Positions 47,219 through 57,018 of a stretch of 64,000 bases of DNA are shown here, piece by piece. Source of the DNA: Xanthomonas hortorum pv. pelargonii (GTDB taxonomy: Bacteria; Pseudomonadota; Gammaproteobacteria; Xanthomonadales; Xanthomonadaceae); contig NZ_CP098604.1 of NCBI RefSeq assembly GCF_024499015.1, forward strand, positions 4,464,001 through 4,528,000, in the 5' to 3' direction. The notes beneath the pieces are model-generated. The model was not told the origin of the DNA. It searched no databases and saw nothing but the letters and a program-made list of their open reading frames with translations. The stretch's first letter is position 1, and each line of letters opens with the position of its first letter. Position numbers and translations under genes: made by a program.

Positions 47219-48156
47219 TGGCTGGGTTGCACAAGGGGAAACACTGGCTGCTCGGCATGCTGGTGTTCATGGCGCTGGCCGGGTGCGGGCGAGACGCACC
47301 GCCGCCGGCGGCGCCCGTCGCCCTGGACAAGACATTCCTGGCCGACAACGCCGCCTGGCGCGAAGCCCGCCTGGCAGAGCTGCGTGCGCCAGACGGCTGG
47401 ACCAGTCTGGTCGGCCTGCACTGGCTATCGCTGAAAGCGCATTACATCGGCAGCAGTGCCGACAGCGGCATCAAGCTGGCGGTCGGTCCGCCCAAGATGG
47501 GCATGTTGTCCTCCGAGGCCAACACGGTCTGGTTCGTGCCCGAGCGCGGTGCAGCGCTGACCGTCGATGGCAAGCCGCTGACCGGCAGGATCCGCTTCCA
47601 CTCCGATGACGACCCACAGCCGACCTTGATCCATTTCGATGACGGCAAAGGCGTGTTGAGCCTGATCCGTCGCGGCGACCGCAATGCGCTGCGGGTCAAG
47701 CATGCCGATGCACCATCGCGCACCGGCTTCGCCGGTTTGGAATACTGGCCAGTCGATCCGTCCTGGCGTATCAGCGGACGCTACGTGCCCAACGATGTCG
47801 GCAAGACCATCCCGATGGTGGATATCGTGGGCATCAGCAGCGAGCAGCCGAACGCGGGGGCAGTCGAATTCGAGCGCGACGGCAAGCCCTATCGGCTGGA
47901 AACCATCGGCGAACCGGGGCGGCCGATGTTCGTGGTGTTTGCCGACCGTACCAGCGGGCATGGGAGCTACCCGGCCGGGCGCTTTCTGGATCTGGATGTC
48001 GCCGATGCCTCCGGGCATGTGGTGATCGACTTCAATCGCGCCTACACCCCGCCGTGCGCGTTTACGCCGTTCGCGACCTGTCTGTTGCCGCCACCGGAAA
48101 ACCGTATCGACCTGGCCGTGTCGGCGGGCGAGAAGGCTTACAAGGTGCCGCACTGA
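47218..48156 (+). CDS. DUF1684 lipoprotein
   Basis: 312 residues. Signal peptide with lipobox MALAGC, then a DUF1684 domain: DGWTSLVGLHWL, GRYVPNDVGKTIPMVDIVG, and the diagnostic C-terminal AYTPPCAFTPFATCLLPPP followed by ENRIDLAVSAGEK. Envelope lipoprotein of unknown function. Coupled to mutL by a one-base overlap. Confidence 0.88.
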   Translation: MAGLHKGKHWLLGMLVFMALAGCGRDAPPPAAPVALDKTFLADNAAWREARLAELRAPDGWTSLVGLHWLSLKAHYIGSSADSGIKLAVGPPKMGMLSSEANTVWFVPERGAALTVDGKPLTGRIRFHSDDDPQPTLIHFDDGKGVLSLIRRGDRNALRVKHADAPSRTGFAGLEYWPVDPSWRISGRYVPNDVGKTIPMVDIVGISSEQPNAGAVEFERDGKPYRLETIGEPGRPMFVVFADRTSGHGSYPAGRFLDLDVADASGHVVIDFNRAYTPPCAFTPFATCLLPPPENRIDLAVSAGEKAYKVPH

Positions 48157-48172
48157 CGTGGAGAAAACCGAC

Positions 48173-49138
48173 GTGGTAAAGACAAGCGCGCGAACCCGAC
48201 TTGCAACATGGTGCAGCAGCGCACTGATCTGCGTGGCGCTGTGGAGCGGGGCAGTTGTGCCCGCCTGGGCGCGTGCTGGCGGCGAGGCTGCGGCCGGACC
48301 ACCGGTGCCGTTGTTGTGGAAGGTCGATGGCAAGGGCGGCACGCTGTATCTACTGGGCTCGTTCCATGTGCTCAAGCCCAGCGATTACCCGCTGTCGCCG
48401 GATGTCATGCAGGCCTTCGCCAAGGCCGACCGGCTGGTGTTCGAACTACCGCCCTCCGATGCGCAATCGCCGGAGCTGGCCGGCCGCATGCTGCAGGCGG
48501 CACGGCGCACCGACGGGCGCCGGTTGCAGGACGCGCTCGATGCAAAAACTTGGCAGGCCTTGAGCGCCTACGCGCGCAAATACGGCATGTCGCTCGACAC
48601 CCTGCAGCCACTCGAGCCCTGGTTTGTCGCCTTGACGATCAGCCTGGCCGAGATGAGCCGGCAAGGCATGGACCCGAACGCCGGTCTGGATCATTACCTG
48701 ATGGAGCAGGCGCAGGCCAAGGGCAAACCGGCCGATGGCCTGGAGCGCGCCGAACAACAGATCGCCATGCTCGATGGCATGTCGCCCACCGAGCAGCATC
48801 AGTTGCTGGAAGAGTCGCTGGACGAGGCGGAGGCTACCGATCAGGTGCGTCAGCTGCACACGGCCTGGCGCAATGGCGATGTGCATACGCTGTCCACGCA
48901 AATGGCCGAAGACATGCGTCGGCAATACCCGGCGCTGTATCAGGACATCAACGTCGAGCGCAATGCGCGTTGGGTGCCGCTCCTGGAGCAACGGCTAGGT
49001 AAAGGCAGCGGAACCACACTGGTGGTGGTCGGTACGCTGCATCTGCTGGGTAGCGACGGCGTGGTAGAGCGTCTGCGTGCACGTGGCTACCACGTGGAGC
49101 GGATCTGCTCGGCCTGCACGGAGCAGGTCGGCCGCTGA
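48173..49138 (+). CDS. TraB/GumN family exported protein
   Basis: 321 residues. Signal peptide (LICVALWSGAVVPAWA), then PLLWKVDGKGGTLYLLGSFH and a C-terminal TTLVVVGTLHLLGSDGVVERL, the two GxxH-type motifs of the TraB/GumN (Tiki-like) fold, a possible metalloprotease. GumN in the xanthan cluster belongs to this family, but this copy is not among gum genes. A GTG at 48173 with GGAGA 8 bases upstream is chosen; a GTG at 48158 is the alternative. Confidence 0.87.
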   Translation: MVKTSARTRLATWCSSALICVALWSGAVVPAWARAGGEAAAGPPVPLLWKVDGKGGTLYLLGSFHVLKPSDYPLSPDVMQAFAKADRLVFELPPSDAQSPELAGRMLQAARRTDGRRLQDALDAKTWQALSAYARKYGMSLDTLQPLEPWFVALTISLAEMSRQGMDPNAGLDHYLMEQAQAKGKPADGLERAEQQIAMLDGMSPTEQHQLLEESLDEAEATDQVRQLHTAWRNGDVHTLSTQMAEDMRRQYPALYQDINVERNARWVPLLEQRLGKGSGTTLVVVGTLHLLGSDGVVERLRARGYHVERICSACTEQVGR

Positions 49139-49143
49139 TCTGG

Positions 49144-49175
49144 CTGCGCCGGGAGCGTGTCACGCTCCAGCGCAG
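49144..49175. terminator. Hairpin between convergent GumN-like gene and phaR
   Basis: CTGCGC-GGGAGCG-loop-CGCTCC-AGCGCAG forms a two-part stem, followed by GTCTTTC. A weak T-run only; probably a shared terminator. Confidence 0.4.
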
Positions 49176-49185
49176 CAGTCGTCTT

Positions 49186-49776
49186 TCAGCCGCGATTGCG
49201 GGCCTTGCCGGTGGTGCCCGTGTTGCTGGACGTGCCGTGTGTACCGGTTCCCTTGTGCGTCCCGGTACCCATCGGGCCACTGCCGATGCCAGAAGAACCT
49301 GGCGGTGTCGGCGGCGTACCAGGGCCACCCGGGCGGCCGAAGCCGGCGCCGAAATTGCGCTGGAATTCCTGCCACAACTCCAGGTTGCGCTCGGTCAGCT
49401 GATTCATCATTGCCCACGGGGTCTGCCCAAGCAGGTTGCCCATCTGCTGGCGGAACTGCTGCTGCTGATCCAGGAACACCTGCATGCTGCGCTCCAGGTA
49501 GTTGCCCATGAAGCCCTGCAGCGAGTCGCCGTAGAAACGGATGATCTGACTCAGCAACTGGGTGGAGAGCATCGGCTCGCCGTCCTGTTCGCGGTCGGCA
49601 ATGATCTGCAGCAATACGGCGCGACTGAGGTCTTCGCCACTCTTGGCGTCGCGTACTTCGAATTCTTCGCCGTCGATGATGAGCTGACGCACATCCTCTA
49701 TGGTGATGTAGCTGGAAATTTCCGTGTCGTAAAGACGGCGATTGGGATACTTCTTGATGATGCGAAGTCCGGCCAT
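49186..49776 (-). CDS. phaR: Polyhydroxyalkanoate synthesis repressor PhaR
   Basis: 196 residues. PHB/PHA accumulation regulator DNA-binding domain (RIIKKYPNRRLYDTEISSYI), then the PHB_acc region (QLLSQIIRFYGDSLQGFMGNYL, FLDQQQQFRQQM), and a Gly/Thr/Ser-rich tail. The family represses phasin and PHA genes and binds PHA granules. The start at 49776 gives MAGLRIIKK. Next to phbB on the same strand. Confidence 0.93.
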   Translation of the reverse strand: MAGLRIIKKYPNRRLYDTEISSYITIEDVRQLIIDGEEFEVRDAKSGEDLSRAVLLQIIADREQDGEPMLSTQLLSQIIRFYGDSLQGFMGNYLERSMQVFLDQQQQFRQQMGNLLGQTPWAMMNQLTERNLELWQEFQRNFGAGFGRPGGPGTPPTPPGSSGIGSGPMGTGTHKGTGTHGTSSNTGTTGKARNRG

Positions 49777-49933
49777 GGAACGTTCACTCACAACGATAGT
49801 GCGCGCAGGATGGCGCACCGCAACAGCGCTTGCAACAGCAAAAGGCCTTATTTTCTTAAGCAGACACCTAAAAATGCTGCGCAGCATGATTTCTAAGGAG
49901 TTTTCATGCTGCAGCGCGAAGGTGCAGCAAACG

Positions 49934-50674
49934 CTACCAGCCCATGTGATGGCCGCCGTTGATATCCAGGTTGGATCCGGTGATCCAGGCGGCCTCTTCT
50001 GCGACCAGAAATGCCACCGCATAGGCGATCTCTTCCGGGCGACCCAGCCGCCCGGTGGGGATGTCGGCAACGATCTTGGCGCGCACCTCTTCCGGCACCG
50101 CCATCACCATGTCGGTGGCCACGTAGCCTGGTGAGACGGTGTTGACGGTCACCCCGAATGCCGCGTTTTCGCGCGCCAGCGAGATGGTGAAGCCGTGCAT
50201 GCCGGCCTTGGCGGCGGCGTAGTTGGCCTGCCCGTACTGGCCCTTCAATCCGTTGATGGAGCTGATCTGGATCACCCGGCCCCAGCCGCGTTTGCGCATG
50301 CCCTCGATCACCGGGCGGGTGACGTTGAAGACCGAATTGAGGTTGGTATTGATGACCTCGTGCCACTGCTCGGCGGTCATGCGGTGGAAGGTGGTATCAC
50401 GGGTGATGCCGGCGTTGTTGACCAGTATTTCGATCGGCCCCAGTGAGGCTTCCACTTCTTCGACCAAGGCGCGCGCATGCTCGGAGGAGGCCACATCGCC
50501 GCGAAACAGGGCGAACTCGTAGCCCTGCGCCTGCATGCGCTGCTGCCATGCGCGGGCTTTTTCCTCATTGCGGAAATTGCTGGCGACCCGGTGCCCCTGG
50601 TCGGCCAGGCGCTTGCAGATGGCGGTGCCGATGCCGCCGGTGCCGCCGGTGATCAATGCGACGCGAGATGTCAT
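49934..50674 (-). CDS. phbB: Acetoacetyl-CoA reductase PhbB
   Basis: 246 residues. Short-chain dehydrogenase with TGGTGGIG nucleotide motif, NNAG, the catalytic Ser in VIQISSINGLKGQYGQ and YAAAK (Tyr/Lys). The Asn-Phe-Arg after strand 2 and the GLKGQYGQANY segment are typical of PhbB rather than FabG. Makes (R)-3-hydroxybutyryl-CoA for PHB. No phaC synthase lies in the window. Confidence 0.92.
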   Translation of the reverse strand: MTSRVALITGGTGGIGTAICKRLADQGHRVASNFRNEEKARAWQQRMQAQGYEFALFRGDVASSEHARALVEEVEASLGPIEILVNNAGITRDTTFHRMTAEQWHEVINTNLNSVFNVTRPVIEGMRKRGWGRVIQISSINGLKGQYGQANYAAAKAGMHGFTISLARENAAFGVTVNTVSPGYVATDMVMAVPEEVRAKIVADIPTGRLGRPEEIAYAVAFLVAEEAAWITGSNLDINGGHHMGW

Positions 50675-50787
50675 GACGACTCCAATGAACAGATGGTGGG
50701 CGAGTGGGACGCGGACACTGGCGCCGCGCCCGGTTGCCGGTGCTGGGTCGCAATTCTAGTCACGCCGGTGCTCTGATGCGCGTTCGG

Positions 50788-51654
50788 TCACGTTCGGAGG
50801 TGGTGGCGGGGCAGCAGTTGAGGCGAAAAATGCTGCACGGCATGTTGCAGCAGCGTGTCGACTGCAGCATGCCGCGGCAGCGCTGCCGCGTTCTGTCCGA
50901 GTGCGGCCCAGGCGGCGTGCAGGGCTGGTAGCGGGTCGGCATCGTCCAGTGCGGGTGCGTCATGCGACTTGGACAGCTTGCGGCCGTCGCCATCCAGGAT
51001 CAGCGGCAGATGCAGATAGCGCGGCTGCGGCAGGCCCAGGGCGCGCTGCAGCAGCAGCTGGCGCGGGGTGGAGTCGAGCAGGTCCGCGCCACGCACCACA
51101 TCGGTGATGGCTTGCGCGGCATCGTCCACCACCACAGCCAGTTGGTAGGCCCAATAGCCATCGGCGCGGCGCAGCACCACATCGCCCACCTCGGCATACA
51201 CGTCCTGCATCACGTGGCCCTGCAGTGCGTCGTCGAAGCCAACCGACGCCTGTGGCGGCACCCGCAGGCGCACCGCGCGGCGGGTACTCAGCGGCGCCAC
51301 ACAGGCGTGGTGGATGCCGTCCATGCCCGCAAGATCGGCGCGGCTGCAGCTGCATTCGAAGGCCAGCCCGGCCTCCAGCAACGTGGTCAGAGCGGCGGCG
51401 TATTGCGCGTCGCGATCGGACTGATATATCACCGGGATGTCCGAGCTCAGCCCGAATGCCGCCAACGTGCGCAACTGGCGTTGGGTGGCGCCGGGCTCGG
51501 CGCGCGGCGGGTCGATGTCTTCGATGCGCACGCACCACTCACCTCCGGCATGGCGCGCGAGCAGCCAGCTGCCGAAGGCCGCCAGCAGGGAGCCGAAGTG
51601 CAGGGGGCCGGTGGGGGAGGGCGCAAAGCGGCCGCGGTAGCTGGGTGATGACAT
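50788..51654 (-). CDS. gluQ: Glutamyl-Q tRNA(Asp) synthetase
   Basis: 288 residues, a truncated GluRS lacking the anticodon domain. [19 protein letters not shown] (HIGH-type motif), zinc-site cysteines in [11 protein letters not shown] and HACVAPL, and [11 protein letters not shown] (KMSKS-type). Attaches Glu to queuosine in tRNA-Asp, so it acts after queG, also in this window. Confidence 0.93.
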   Translation of the reverse strand: MSSPSYRGRFAPSPTGPLHFGSLLAAFGSWLLARHAGGEWCVRIEDIDPPRAEPGATQRQLRTLAAFGLSSDIPVIYQSDRDAQYAAALTTLLEAGLAFECSCSRADLAGMDGIHHACVAPLSTRRAVRLRVPPQASVGFDDALQGHVMQDVYAEVGDVVLRRADGYWAYQLAVVVDDAAQAITDVVRGADLLDSTPRQLLLQRALGLPQPRYLHLPLILDGDGRKLSKSHDAPALDDADPLPALHAAWAALGQNAAALPRHAAVDTLLQHAVQHFSPQLLPRHHLRT

Positions 51655-51752
51655 GGGCAGCTGAATCGTCGGTCAGATGCTTGCTTGATTTCAAGCGCTG
51701 GCGGCCGCAAATCCGCAGCAGTTCATTCCCGCATGTGTGGAGTCATCGCGCC

Positions 51753-52631
51753 ATGTTCAACCGCATTTTCCTGTTTTTGCTGACCAATTTTGCGGTGCTG
51801 ATGCTGGCCGGCATCGTGATGTCAGTGCTGGGCGTCAATCCTGCGCAGATGAGCGGCTTGCTGGTGATGGCGGCCGTGTTCGGTTTTGGCGGGTCGCTCG
51901 TTTCCTTGCTGCTGTCCAAGTTCATGGCCAAGCGCAGCACCGGCGCCCATGTCATCACCGAGCCGCGCACGCCGACCGAGCGCTGGCTGCTGGAGACCGT
52001 GCGTCGCCAGGCGCAGGCGGCCGGCATCGGCATGCCGGAGGTGGCGGTCTATGACGGCCCGGAGATCAACGCCTTCGCCACCGGCGCCAACCGCAACAAT
52101 GCCTTGGTGGCGGTGTCCACCGGCTTGCTGCAGAACATGAGCCAGGACGAGGCCGAAGCAGTGCTGGGCCACGAAATCGCGCACGTCGCCAACGGCGACA
52201 TGGTGACCATGGCGCTGCTGCAAGGCGTGCTCAATACCTTCGTGATCGTGCTGGCGCGTGTGGTCGGCGGTGTCATCGACGGCGCCATCTCCAGCAATCG
52301 CGAAGGTGGCCGCGGTTTTGCGTATTACATCATCGTGTTCGCGCTGGAGATGGTATTCGGTTTGTTCGCGACCATGATCGCAATGTGGTTTTCGCGCCGT
52401 CGCGAGTTTCGCGCCGATGCCGGTGGTGCGCAGCTGGCAGGGCGCAGCAAGATGATCGCCGCGCTGGAGCGCTTGTCGCTCAATCACGGCCAGAACACCT
52501 TGCCCTCGCAGGTGCAGGCGTTCGGGATCTCCGGCGGTGCGGGCGACGGCCTGCGTCGTCTGTTCCTGAGCCATCCGCCGCTGACCGAGCGCATCGCTGC
52601 GCTGCGTGCCGCGAACGGTGCTGCGCGATAA
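51753..52631 (+). CDS. htpX: Membrane protease HtpX
   Basis: 292 residues. Two N-terminal TM helices ([20 protein letters not shown] and [19 protein letters not shown]), zinc protease motif [12 protein letters not shown], two further hydrophobic segments, and the third ligand Glu in [11 protein letters not shown]. Degrades misfolded inner-membrane proteins. Divergent from gluQ; I could not place a convincing heat-shock promoter in the 98-base gap. Confidence 0.95.
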   Translation: MFNRIFLFLLTNFAVLMLAGIVMSVLGVNPAQMSGLLVMAAVFGFGGSLVSLLLSKFMAKRSTGAHVITEPRTPTERWLLETVRRQAQAAGIGMPEVAVYDGPEINAFATGANRNNALVAVSTGLLQNMSQDEAEAVLGHEIAHVANGDMVTMALLQGVLNTFVIVLARVVGGVIDGAISSNREGGRGFAYYIIVFALEMVFGLFATMIAMWFSRRREFRADAGGAQLAGRSKMIAALERLSLNHGQNTLPSQVQAFGISGGAGDGLRRLFLSHPPLTERIAALRAANGAAR

Positions 52632-52687
52632 GGCTGCACTGGTGTCGATTGTCTTGAATTGGCTGGTCAGCGCGGATAGATCGGTTG

Positions 52688-52998
52688 TAGAGCTGCTGAT
52701 CTGTTGATTGGCTGCAGGGCCCTTGCCCGCCCACCATCGCGGGACACGCCGCAAGTACGTCCATGTAGGCTCTTACGCGGCATCCATGCCGCGTAAGGTC
52801 CCGCGATGGTGGGGCGGGCAAGGACCAGTCGAGATGGTCGGTGTGCATGTTAGGCTTTGAGTAAAGCAGCCAGCAAACTCTCTGGTGCGGTGTCCTCACC
52901 GATTGCGGGACCGTGTGGCGGCATGGATGCCGCTACCGAGCCCCCATGAACGGGTTCACGGCGTGTCCCGCGAACGGTGAGGGCACCGCGCCCTCGAC
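52688..52998 (+). repeat. Composite palindromic repeat, copy C (between htpX and fimX)
   Basis: A type 2 unit (52713-52829: arms CCTTGCCCGCCCACCATCGC and GCGATGGTGGGGCGGGCAAG, interior TTACGCGGCATCCATGCC), a spacer containing GTCGGTGTGCATGTTAGGC and AAGCAGCC, then a type 1 unit (52884-52998: CCTCACCGATTGCGGGA ... TCCCGCGAACGGTGAGGGC). The flank GCTGCTGATCTGTTGATTGG is shared too. Same architecture as the minus strand of 20891-21197. No coding capacity. Confidence 0.8.
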
Positions 52999-53043
52999 TA
53001 ATCTAGCTTTGATTGTTGGTCTTTCGCTTGCCTCGGCAAGGCC

Positions 53044-55113
53044 TCAACCGAACTCGTAGTTCATCAACGGCCCGGTCGGTGCGACGAAGTCGCCTTGCAC
53101 GTAGTCCACGCCGGCACTGAAGAAGCTGCTCATCGACTGCGCATCGGCCACGAATTCGGCCACGGTAAGAATGCCGGCCGGTTGCGCACGCGAAGTGATC
53201 TCGCGAATTTTTTCCTGACTTTCGCGGGCCGATGCGACATCTCCGGTGATACCGCGGTCCAGCTTGAGAAAAGCCGGCTGGAAGTGCGCCAGCAACTGGA
53301 ACGAATCCAGGCCCGAACCGAATTGTTCCAGCCCCACCTTGCAGCCCATCGAAGACAGCGAGGCCAGAAACTGCTGGGCGTTGCGCAGATGCGTGAACAC
53401 CTTCGATTCCGGCGTCTGCAACCACAGCCGCTCGCCGGGCACGCCGTACACCGCCAACTGCTCGCGGATGGTGTCGATCATCTGTGGGTCGGAGAACGAG
53501 TTCGGTCCGATCCGTACCAACAGGTGTGTCTTGTGTCCGGCACGTTGCCGCTCGCCGAGCTGGCGAATCGCGCGCGCCACCACCCAGCGGTCGATTTCGG
53601 TGATCAGGTCGTGCTCTTCGGCGATGGCGATAAACGCGTTCGGCGACATGATTTCGCCATTGCGTTCCAGCCGCAGAAACGCCTGGTACAACTCCACCGG
53701 TTCGCCCTGCAGGTTGAGCACAGGCTGGTAGTGCAGCGAGAAGCCATCGCCGATCAGTGCTTCGCGCAGCTGTTCTACCCAACGTTCGATGCGTTCTTCT
53801 TCGGCGCGATCAGAGGCGGCGGGGTCATAGATGCTGAGCGCATTGCCGCCGAGCTCGGCAGTGGTGCGTACCGCCTCGGTGCCGCGATTGAGCACCTGGC
53901 CGATGCTGGCGATCTTTTCGCCGATCTGTACCCCGCCAATGCTCACCGTGACCGTGGCCGAGCGCGCGCCGATGCTGAAGACATGCTGCGCGAACGCATC
54001 GCGCACCATTTCAGCCAATGCGTGGGTACGCGCGTAGTTGCCGTCCATCAGCAACGCAAAGCTGTGCTCGCCGAAGCGCGCCGCCACCACGCTGTCATCC
54101 AGCACGCTGGCCACATGCGCGGCCAGGGCGGCGATCAACGCGTCGGCCGAATCCAGGCCGATTTCGGGCAATAGCCGCGCGTAATGGTCCGGCTCGATCA
54201 GCAGGAAGCCGGATTGGCCTTCGCTGCGACCGGCCCGTGCCACCGCCTGTTCCAGCGCGACCATGAAGGTCGGCCGGTTGAGCAGGCCGGTGACCTGATC
54301 GCGTTGGCGCAGATCTTCGACCTCGCGTGCCAGTTCCGGGTCGAATTCCTCGCGGCGGCGGAACACCACCTGGATGCACGGCTCGCCTTCATACGTGGCG
54401 GTGGCAAATTCCATCGTCGCCGGGAAGGTGTCGCCTTCCAGTCGGCGCGCGTCGACCTTGTATTGCGCCGGCGGCGGTTCGCCCTTGGACAGCGACTTGA
54501 GCAATTGCTTGAAATCGTCGACGTATTGCGCGGCGATCATGTCCAGCAACGATACGCCCTCGACATCCTCGAACGACTCGAAGCCGAACATCTCCAGATA
54601 CGCCTCGTTGGCACGGATATGCATGCCCTCGTGCACGTAGGCGATGGGGTCGCGCGAAGAGGCGATCAGGGCATCGCACCGCCGCTCGGTTTCGCGCATC
54701 TGCGCTTCGATGCGACGCAGTCCGCGCCGGGCCTGCAGATCGGCCCATTCCGAACGCACCAGTGCCAGCAGATGCTCGGGACGATTCCGCAGCACGAGCG
54801 CGCGAATGCCGTGCGAAGCAGCCTCGACCAACGCGTTTTCTTCGATCCGTTCGGCCAGCAGAATGATCGGAATGTCCTTGCCGCTGCTCGCGATCTGCTG
54901 CTGAAGCGCGTTCATCGGAATCTGCAGCGCCTGGCCATGCAGGGCCAGATCGATCTGGCCGGACAACATGCTGGCGAGGTCGTCCAGGGTCTGCGGCCGC
55001 GATGGACGCACTGCAATGCCGCCGTTGCGCAACGCGGTCACGATCGCCTCCGCGCTCTCGACACTGTCGTCGACGATCATCAAGCGGAGGGTGAGATCTT
55101 TACCTTTCTGCAT
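53044..55113 (-). CDS. fimX: FimX-type REC-PAS-GGDEF-EAL c-di-GMP receptor
   Basis: 689 residues: receiver-like domain (LRLMIVDDSVESAEAIVTAL), PAS (about 140-260), degenerate GGDEF (DQVTGLLNRPTFMVALEQA; catalytic site reads ARFGEHSF) and degenerate EAL (YQAFLRLE in place of EAL). In Xanthomonas and Pseudomonas, FimX binds c-di-GMP through its EAL domain and with PilZ and PilB controls type IV pilus assembly and twitching. The start at 55113 (MQKGKDLTL) is preferred; 22 further upstream residues are open but lack family features. Confidence 0.93.
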   Translation of the reverse strand: MQKGKDLTLRLMIVDDSVESAEAIVTALRNGGIAVRPSRPQTLDDLASMLSGQIDLALHGQALQIPMNALQQQIASSGKDIPIILLAERIEENALVEAASHGIRALVLRNRPEHLLALVRSEWADLQARRGLRRIEAQMRETERRCDALIASSRDPIAYVHEGMHIRANEAYLEMFGFESFEDVEGVSLLDMIAAQYVDDFKQLLKSLSKGEPPPAQYKVDARRLEGDTFPATMEFATATYEGEPCIQVVFRRREEFDPELAREVEDLRQRDQVTGLLNRPTFMVALEQAVARAGRSEGQSGFLLIEPDHYARLLPEIGLDSADALIAALAAHVASVLDDSVVAARFGEHSFALLMDGNYARTHALAEMVRDAFAQHVFSIGARSATVTVSIGGVQIGEKIASIGQVLNRGTEAVRTTAELGGNALSIYDPAASDRAEEERIERWVEQLREALIGDGFSLHYQPVLNLQGEPVELYQAFLRLERNGEIMSPNAFIAIAEEHDLITEIDRWVVARAIRQLGERQRAGHKTHLLVRIGPNSFSDPQMIDTIREQLAVYGVPGERLWLQTPESKVFTHLRNAQQFLASLSSMGCKVGLEQFGSGLDSFQLLAHFQPAFLKLDRGITGDVASARESQEKIREITSRAQPAGILTVAEFVADAQSMSSFFSAGVDYVQGDFVAPTGPLMNYEFG

Positions 55114-55230
55114 GCGCGGCTTCCTGGAGACGGCTCTAAATACACGAAGGGGGTCGGAGGCGTCCATGTGTGTGGACAAGACCGCATCCGGGGTGAGACT
55201 TGGTCCACGTTTCTATAACCCAGCATAGGC

Positions 55231-56412
55231 TTAAGCGACGCTTCCTGCGGCGTGACCGGATGCCCATGCCCACTGAAAGTTGTAGCCGCCCAACCATCCC
55301 GTCACATCCAGCACCTCGCCGACGAAATACAAGCCGGCCACCAGACGCGACTCCATGGATGCACTGGAGACCTGGTTGGTATCGACACCGCCGAGCGTTA
55401 CTTCAGCGGTACGGTAGCCTTCGGTTCCGCTGGCGACCAGCGGAAATGCGCCGAGCAGGTCGGCCGCGGCCTGCAGTTGCGGCGGATCGAGCTGACGCAC
55501 CGGCTTGTCCGGCAGCCACACTTCGCACAGGCGCTGCGCAAAGCGTCGCGGCAGCACGTCGGCCAGTACATTGCGCAGTTCGGTGGCGCCGCGTTGATGT
55601 TTTTGTTCGCGTAACCAGGCTGCAGCATCCTGGCCGGGCAGCAGGTCCAGGCGCAGATCATCGCCGGGCTGCCAAAACGAGGAGATCTGCAGGATCGCCG
55701 GGCCACTGACCCCGCGGTGGGTAACCAGCATGAAATTGCGAAAGCTGACCCCGTTGCAGTGCGCCTCGACCGGCAAGGCCAGCCCGGACAACTCCTGCAG
55801 CCGCTCCTGATGCTTGCCACTCAGCGTCAGCGGAACCAGCCCGGCGCGTGTCGGCAGCAGCTCGTGGCCAAACTGTTTGGCCAGCGCATAGCCGAAGCCG
55901 CTGGCGCCCATGCTCGGAATCGACAGCCCGCCGGTGGCGACGATCAGCGATTGCGCCTGCACGCGCCCCTGGCTGGTTTCGATACTGAAGCCATCGCTGT
56001 CGCGCCGCACCGAGCGTACTTCGCACTCGGTACGCACCTGCACGTCAGCCGCTTCGCACTCGTCCAGCAACATGCGCACAATCTGCTTGGACGAGATGTC
56101 GCAGAACAGCTGTCCCAGCTCTTTCTCGTGATAAGCGATGCCGTGGCGCTCGACCATTTCCACGAAATCCGACGGGCTGTAGCGGGCCAGCGCGGATTTG
56201 CAGAAATGCCGATTGGCCGACAGAAAGTTGCCTGGCGTGGTGCCGGTATTGGTGAAGTTGCAGCGCCCGCCACCGGACATCAGGATCTTCTTGCCGATCT
56301 TGTTGGCGTGGTCGATCACCAGCACCTGGCGGCCACGTCGGCCGGCGGTGAAGGCGCTCATCAGTCCAGCCGCGCCGGCACCGATGACCAGCACGTCGTA
56401 ACGCGTGCTCAT
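55231..56412 (-). CDS. HI0933/YhiN (BaiN-like) flavoprotein
   Basis: 393 residues. FAD-binding GxGxxG in VLVIGAGAAGLMSAFTAGRR, the family signature ILMSGGGRCNFTN, and C-terminal GEVLDVTGWLGGYNFQWAW. Predicted NAD(P)/FAD-dependent oxidoreductase; the physiological substrate is unknown in proteobacteria. The ATG at 56412 overlaps the yaeQ stop by 4 bases. Confidence 0.92.
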   Translation of the reverse strand: MSTRYDVLVIGAGAAGLMSAFTAGRRGRQVLVIDHANKIGKKILMSGGGRCNFTNTGTTPGNFLSANRHFCKSALARYSPSDFVEMVERHGIAYHEKELGQLFCDISSKQIVRMLLDECEAADVQVRTECEVRSVRRDSDGFSIETSQGRVQAQSLIVATGGLSIPSMGASGFGYALAKQFGHELLPTRAGLVPLTLSGKHQERLQELSGLALPVEAHCNGVSFRNFMLVTHRGVSGPAILQISSFWQPGDDLRLDLLPGQDAAAWLREQKHQRGATELRNVLADVLPRRFAQRLCEVWLPDKPVRQLDPPQLQAAADLLGAFPLVASGTEGYRTAEVTLGGVDTNQVSSASMESRLVAGLYFVGEVLDVTGWLGGYNFQWAWASGHAAGSVA

Positions 56413-56957
56413 TCGGCCGGGGCTTGCCGCACCATCGGGGTCAGGGTGACGTTGCCCTGATCTGCGAGCATCTGCACCTCGCCGTCCTGGATGATCACAT
56501 CGAAGCGCATGCCGCGCTGGATCAGGGCGCCAAGCGCCTCGGTGGCCTGCGAATCGAGCTCCAGCACGCGCAGGTTGCGTTGTCGGCCGAGCGCATTGGC
56601 CTGCTTCTTCCACCAGGTTTCGGTGGCCTGGCCGCCATAGCCGATCACCACTGCCTCACGCGAGCGATTGCAGGCCTTGCGCACGCGGCTTTCGTCCGGC
56701 TGGCCGAGGTCGATCCACAGATCCGGGTCGCCGGTGTAATCGCGCCGCCACAGGTCGGGCTCGTCGTCGTTGCTCAGCCCGCGGCCGAACTCCAGACGGT
56801 CGTCGGCAAACAGCGCGAACGCCAGCAGCCGCACCATCAGGCGCTCGTCGGTTTCGGAAGGGTGCTGGGCCAGGGTCAGTGAATGGTTGGCGTAATAGCC
56901 ACGGTCCATGTCGCTGATCTGAAGTTCCGCCCTGCGGACGGTGGCGGTAAGAGCCAT
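56409..56957 (-). CDS. yaeQ: YaeQ family protein
   Basis: 182 residues with the YaeQ pattern: DMDRGYYANHSLTLAQHPSE, RLMVRLLAFALFADDRLEFG, LWIDLGQPDESRVRKAC and a PD-(D/E)XK-like fold region. Function unproven (once linked to RfaH-independent antitermination). Coupled to the flavoprotein gene. Confidence 0.92.
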   Translation of the reverse strand: MALTATVRRAELQISDMDRGYYANHSLTLAQHPSETDERLMVRLLAFALFADDRLEFGRGLSNDDEPDLWRRDYTGDPDLWIDLGQPDESRVRKACNRSREAVVIGYGGQATETWWKKQANALGRQRNLRVLELDSQATEALGALIQRGMRFDVIIQDGEVQMLADQGNVTLTPMVRQAPAE

Positions 56958-57018
56958 CAGGATGCCGATTGCAAAGGGCGCTCATGATACGCCGCCGCTG
57001 CAAGCCCGGCGTGCTGCG

